Shown: positions 6,301-10,216 of the stretch, one piece after another | How the letters are laid out: the number at the start of each line of letters is the position of its first letter | How positions within the stretch are numbered: position 1 is the stretch's first letter | From: Euperipatoides rowelli | Taxonomy: Eukaryota; Onychophora; Udeonychophora; Euonychophora; Peripatopsidae | DNA: 10,216 nucleotides | Direction: 5' to 3' (one strand) | Assembly: GCA_003024985.2 (NCBI GenBank) | Contig: PXIH01S0035493.1 | The notes under the pieces: generated by a model | What the model was told of the DNA's origin: nothing | The model's database searches: none | Seen by the model: only the letters and a program-made list of their open reading frames with translations | Made by a program: the position numbers and the translations under genes

Positions 6301-7143
6301 AAAGAAAAAAAAACCTAAAAGACTTTATTTTAGTTCAAACTTATCATCCAACAGTATAACAAAATTCAGAACACATCAAAATAATAATATAGGTCTGAAC
6401 TCATTGATCAAAAGACTATTCAAAATACATGGAAATCTTGAACATCACATCCACTTCTTTTAAAGGTTTCACTACACACAGAAAAACTTTTACACCGGTT
6501 AGTACATTTTTGATGCATAGCAGCACAAATAAACAAATAAAGTTTAGATATATAGGCCTAATTTGAAATGGAAAACAAAACAATCAAGTTTTGAGAAGGT
6601 TCCTAACTATTGAAAGAAAATAGTTTAGGAAATAAAAATAAAAAGTTTGTAGAAATTTTACTATCTAGTTTAACTAAAGTCGCATTGAGATGTCTGTAAG
6701 GGGAAAATATACCTCAAATTAACTAGGATAGATTTTATCAAACCCATAATATAAAAAAAAACTTTAAAAAGGTAATTAGCCAATAAGTATAAAATAATTA
6801 CCTTAAAATAAACAATGCAACTAAACACAGATAGGCATTAAAAGTTTAGGCTTAGCTTGTTCCTTCATCTAAAAACTCCAATTTCAAATTCTCTCCAATT
6901 TTACCAAATTCAATTTTATTCATTTTTATTAATTGTTTTCATCATTATGTTGTGTGCTGTGTCTGAATAGGTGAGAAATTTCTCAGCAGAAGACATTATA
7001 CTTGTTGTTTGAATAAATATTTATTTTAATTAATTTATAAAAATATATATGTCAATAAATAAATTCAAGCCATTTTTTCAAGTAAAATAAAAGAGATATT
7101 TAAACAAACAGTTATTTTTTGATATTAAAACCAAACAACAGGG
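6301..7143. other. Non-coding AT-rich stretch
   Basis: No protein-like frame is visible. The stretch contains a 14-bp palindrome (6972-6985). On the minus strand there is an AATAAA hexamer at 7020-7025, about 120 bases downstream of the stop of the candidate minus-strand exon at 7144. In DNA this AT-rich the hexamer alone is weak evidence of polyadenylation. Confidence 0.5.
6972..6985. repeat. Perfect 14-bp palindrome
   Basis: tgagaaatttctca is self-complementary with no spacer. It shares its arms with the spaced inverted repeat at 291-316. No function can be assigned from the sequence. Confidence 0.5.
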
Positions 7144-7403
7144 TTAATAATCACTTATCAATAAAGACTTTTGTATGGTTAGGTATTCTTCATACAGAGC
7201 AGACAAAAACTGAGCTAATTCAACCTTAGTGGCCTGAATTAGGTTCACCTTCTCATTCTCAAAAAGTTTGGATGACTGACAATTCACCTTGTTCATTAAA
7301 TAATCCTTTGTGGGGAAAAGAGAGTGGGAAAACTGATTATGCCAGACAAAAGCTGTTGTGTTCATGTATACTATGATTGGTTTGTCTGTGCATTTTTCCG
7401 TTC
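7144..7403 (-). CDS. Coding-like block, possible terminal exon, unknown
   Basis: A minus-strand frame is open from about 7394 down to TAA at 7144-7146. It has an internal ATG at 7363-7365 that would give 73 residues. The translation is balanced and protein-like (NQFSHSLFPTKDY, then VNLIQATKVELAQFLSALYE), with a helix-like amphipathic end, unlike the K/N/I/F-rich translations of surrounding AT-rich DNA. A neighbouring frame is also open just upstream (about 7365-7480), so a frameshifted pseudogene is possible. An AATAAA lies about 120 bases downstream on the same strand. No family is recognised. It could be the last exon of a minus-strand gene that includes the other candidates at 8652-8719 and 9232-9564, or a retroposed fragment, or chance. 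Confidence 0.3.
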
Positions 7404-8651
7404 AACATTTTTAAGGAACAGTTTGGTGCAGACATGTTGAAAGCTATAAGCATTATGACATCTAACCAGACTACTTTAATTTAATTGAAATTTTTTTTGT
7501 TTTTTTACTTTTTAATCAAGATTAAAATTTTTTAGAAATTTTACAATAAGTTTTTTTTTTTCATTTTTGTATAGAATACTTTTTTACTAATTTTTCCCAT
7601 AGAGATAAGCAAGAAAGGTTTTTCTTTTCATCATTTATTTTTGTTTTGTAAATAATAATATTTTTAGTGATATAAATCTCTAGAGTATCTTGTAAACATT
7701 TAGACCCAGATGATGGCTATTGTACATTTACCCAACTAAAGCCCTTCCAACCATACCCGGACTGCAGAAACATAACTGCAATGTCTACAAGATACATTCC
7801 ATTAGAAATGATTAGAATCAGTGAAATTATAATAATCCAACCTAAAACTCTTATAATTGAAAAAATATTATATGAGATTATAGCTAGGCATTAGACAAAC
7901 AAATATGAAATTAATTACAAACCACATAGTTTGAACATTTCATTTTTAATTAATAAATAGGCTAAATAAAAACTATTTTCTTTTGATGCCAATAATAAAT
8001 AATCTATAGTCCTAGGATCATAGAAAAACTATGATGATTAAATAAATAATCCATATAGATGTTTGGTTGTGACTATAACTATATATTTGTAAATATTTAA
8101 ACAATTGTAAGATCTCATGAGTTCTGAGACTAATATTGTAATAAAACCTAAATAGGATTCTATTTAAGGCTATTGTATATAACTTAGCCTTATGCCTACA
8201 TAAATAAATGTTAAAATCCCAGACTTAAGATGTACAGTATAATAACAGTGGAATAATAAATACTGCATGTAAAGCCAAAATAGTTACTTTTGTATTTTGT
8301 ATACCTGTTAATATTTTTTTAAATTTCATTTTTTATATCAAATTATGTATATTTAAAGTGTGTTTATTGTTATAAAGTCAATGACCAATTTTATAAATAA
8401 ATTATTAAATAAGAGAGTCCTTATATTTCCCTTTCATTAAAGCATAACTTTTAAAAGCTATTAACAAGTCATTATTTTAATAATAGTCAGAGAATTAGAA
8501 ATCTTGATCATTAAGGCTAGCCTTGTTTCTGTTTATATACAGACATTTTTATTTTTAAAATATCAAAATTGTCTATAAAAGAGTAAACAAAACAAATCAC
8601 AATAACATATAATAAACTTCTCCTAGAAATNTTTTATCATTTGCTCTTTAC
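7404..8651. other. AT-rich stretch without recognised gene
   Basis: Very T-rich and A-rich sequence with no frame I can connect to a protein family. A minus-strand open frame of 68 codons (about 8015-8218) has an AT-biased composition and no splice context. If the minus-strand exon candidates are real, this stretch would be intron. Confidence 0.5.
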
Positions 8652-8719
8652 CAAAATTTAGTCAAGACTCTCTTTATTGACGCATCATTCCATAGTTTCA
8701 CCTGTCCACTTGTATCAGT
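8652..8719 (-). CDS. Candidate internal exon encoding a WD40-like strand
   Basis: On the minus strand a pyrimidine-rich acceptor (ctctttgagtgtgtattttcag, AG at 8720-8721) is followed by 68 bases and a good donor (TTTTG then GTAAAG, GT at 8650-8651). Read from the first base, the block gives TDTSGQVKLWNDASIKRVLTKF with two bases left over. D-x-x-G-x-V-x-L-W is the typical c- and d-strand ending of a WD40 beta-propeller repeat. Upstream on the same strand an open frame (8713-8862) contains SQDNEKLLF, which resembles the preceding b-strand of such a repeat, but it is not in a frame that joins simply. WD40 proteins are scaffolds, so no specific function follows. Alternatives are a pseudo-exon or chance. 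No neighbouring repeat is certain enough to confirm the family. Confidence 0.35.
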
Positions 8720-9228
8720 CTGAAAATACACACTCAAAGAGGAATCTCATACTCAATAGTATCATCAACTGCTCTGAAACAATAAATAACAGTTTTTCAT
8801 TATCTTGGCTAATAAGGCCACTAGAGAGTAGCTCTTTATTTTGGTAATGATTATTTCTCAGCCTCCTCTGAAACTCAAAATAATATTTTTTACATTAGTT
8901 TTGTAAATTCCTTTTCTAATCAAATATTAAAAATTATGTATTTTTCTGCTTTGCTGTGACTCATTTTGCTGAGTTCAACAAAAAGTACTTGGTACAGGAT
9001 GGTATAGGAATCTGTGAAACCCCCTTGTAAACCCTAGAATGAGCATTTTTATTAAATATACTAAAATATTGTACTAAACTATTATTGGAAGCAAATAATT
9101 ATATATTCACAAAAATAGTGAACTATTTGTTCCATTTGAGTGCTTTTGTTTGATCTTGCTAAAGTCCTTTGTGAAGACATAACCTGAATCGGTATTTACA
9201 TTTTAGAGAAGACTAAAAAAATAATACA
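8720..9228. other. No firm gene; minus-strand open frame noted
   Basis: The stretch is mostly AT-rich. On the minus strand, 8713-8862 is open for about 50 codons after an acceptor-like sequence (ttttgagtttcag near 8863). It reads RNNHYQNKELLSSGLISQDNEK and then a hydrophobic part. A second acceptor-like ttattgtttcag lies near 8775. This may be a further exon of the gene proposed at 8652-8719, but the splice joins do not resolve to one consistent frame. Confidence 0.3.
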
Positions 9229-9231
9229 CTA

Positions 9232-9564
9232 ATCATAATTTTGTCTTGTTCCTGAATCACCAATACCACCAAAATTGCTTGTCCAGTTCTCAAGTTTTAA
9301 TCCAGAGTCAGCTCTGGCTAAATTGCTGTAAAGATGTTATAGTGCTTGTTCCAGTATTGCGGCCAAATTCAGTCTATCAGTTCCTGTCAACTCAAATTTG
9401 CAACCAATTGATAAATTACCAGGACATATGACCATTTTGACCACTTTCATCAGCACATACAGTAAGTTGGCTCTGTTAAAATATATTTTTATTTGTTCAA
9501 TAGTCTGAAATATAATAAAAAAAGAGGAAAAGATACATGTTTCTAAGTTTCCATTAATAAGCAA
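9232..9564 (-). pseudogene. Coding-like minus-strand block with one stop, unknown
   Basis: One minus frame runs from 9564 to a TAG at 9229-9231, interrupted only by a TAA at 9337-9339. The best part reads SIGCKFELTGTDRLNLAAILEQ before the stop and HLYSNLARADSGLKLENWTS after it. The residue mix, with charged positions and amphipathic spacing, looks like real protein on both sides of the stop. That suggests a single nonsense mutation in a pseudogene or two adjoining exons. The plus strand is also open here but gives a Ser/Pro/Leu-rich translation typical of an antisense shadow. An alternative is a 53-bp exon at 9420-9472 between an acceptor (ttttaacag) and a donor (CCTG then GTAATT), read in another frame as SQLTVCADESGQNGH. 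No family is recognised. Confidence 0.3.
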
Positions 9565-10216
9565 TAATCAGACAAATTGTCAATCATTTCCTTAGAGAAG
9601 TAATTAACTTTTAAAATGATTTTAAGAATAATTCCACAACTAACTTTTTTCCCAGTTTTATTAATCCAATTTTTAATGATCAAACAAACCAAATCATTTT
9701 TTATTATATTTTCAACTTGGAAATAAATAAACTTATATAGTAGCAAGTTTCTTGTTATATGAAATTATACAAAAGCTCAAATCTAAATAGATTAGCCAAA
9801 CTGTCAAATGATTAGTGAACAGCAAATTATTCCTACATTAATGAAAAAAGGTTCCAAAAGCCTCTCAGACAAAAAGCTTACAATAAGTTTTGTGATGTCC
9901 TAAAAGAAGTAAAAGCCAAACAGTCTTCATAAGATTGCCATCCTCTGTATAGAAATAACTTTTTGTGTTGTTTTTCATTCATAAATATGAACTCTTTTCA
10001 AGTTGAAGGTAAACCAAGGACTTTTTCATGCNTATTTTCAAACACTAAAATAAGATAAAGTAAAATACTACAGACTGAAAACATTAGTGAAAATCTCATC
10101 ATTTATACCACCCAAGCAGCAGCAAAACATAAATTTTTCAACTCATAAGTTTTTATTGTTTTTTATTGTCTTATTGTGAGGTTTAGAAGAGCATAAGTTT
10201 AGTATTTTTATTACAT
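9565..10216. other. AT-rich stretch without a firm gene
   Basis: Apart from the small minus-strand frame at 9865-9978, I see no supported feature. A minus-strand frame at 9543-9746 is open but its translation is K/N/I-rich, as expected from base composition. An unresolved base lies at 10032. Confidence 0.5.
9865..9978 (-). CDS. Small minus-strand open frame, unknown
   Basis: A 37-codon ATG frame on the minus strand reads MKNNTKSYFYTEDGNLMKTV and then a leucine-rich stretch, ending at TGA 9865-9867. The same frame continues upstream past one TGA with SLVYLQLEKSSYL (to 10020). The first half looks like a beta-propeller-type strand pair. It lies on the same strand as the other coding-like islands at 7144-9564. 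It is too short to distinguish from chance in the absence of homologues. Confidence 0.15.
   Translation of the reverse strand: MKNNTKSYFYTEDGNLMKTVWLLLLLGHHKTYCKLFV

Noticed and set aside
8015-8218. Minus-strand open frame beginning VWDFN, suggestive of a WD dipeptide
   Set aside because: The rest is Tyr/Ile/Leu-rich and AT-driven, there is a stop just before the motif, and no acceptor site or strand pattern supports a WD40 repeat.
9246-9431. Plus-strand ORF of 61 residues
   Set aside because: It overlaps the more protein-like minus-strand block. The plus translations here are Ser/Leu/Pro/Gln-rich with few charges, as expected of antisense.
9543-9746. Minus-strand ORF of 67 residues
   Set aside because: The K/N/I-rich composition follows base content and no motif is recognised. 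Since it lies just upstream of the 9232-9564 block on the same strand, it is kept in mind but not claimed.
1-10216. tRNA, rRNA or other structured RNA genes
   Set aside because: No A-box/B-box pair, cloverleaf or rRNA-like conserved block was recognised by eye on either strand.

Overview
This is an AT-rich (well over two thirds A+T by eye), intron-and-repeat style eukaryotic sequence. It has no ribosome-binding sites, operons or dense ORFs. It has long A/T homopolymers, a 13-base G run, a minisatellite, and decayed LINE and Ty3/gypsy retrotransposons. The element types suggest an animal genome, probably an invertebrate, but the sequence does not fix the species. Five single-base Ns (2717, 4259, 4698, 8631, 10032) mark unresolved consensus positions.

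Layout. 1-2260 is non-coding AT-rich DNA with homopolymers and several small inverted repeats, including a perfect 16-bp palindrome. 2262-2610 is the decayed C-terminal end of a LINE reverse-transcriptase ORF (+ strand). 2680-3129 is an indel-free minisatellite of ten 45-bp units, starting about 70 bp after the LINE relic. 3140-3537 has no recognisable gene. 3538-6067 is a 5'-truncated Ty3/gypsy-type pol relic (+ strand) in canonical order: reverse transcriptase, RNase H, linker, zinc-binding HHCC domain, DDE integrase and GPY/F module, then a short terminal ORF and a candidate polypurine tract. About 6068-6300 would be the 3' LTR if the tract is real, and it holds a 69-bp-period duplication. 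Gag, protease, the front of RT and any 5' LTR are not seen.

The pol relic is dead. It carries at least five frame changes and about a dozen in-frame stops. It has substitutions at RT catalytic motifs A and C, at one zinc-ligand cysteine and at the integrase glutamate. The RNase H acidic triad is still legible. Many stops are TGA where the family usually has arginine, which suggests C-to-T decay.

6300-10216 is mostly featureless AT-rich DNA, but the minus strand has several coding-like islands (about 7144-7403, 8652-8719, 9232-9564, 9865-9978). The best is a 68-bp candidate exon with consensus-like splice sites that encodes a WD40-like strand. These may be exons or pseudo-exons of one minus-strand host gene, but this is inference and no product is named. 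I found no convincing new biological system. The most useful leads are the minisatellite, the palindrome family, the mutational signature in the pol relic and the minus-strand exon candidates.
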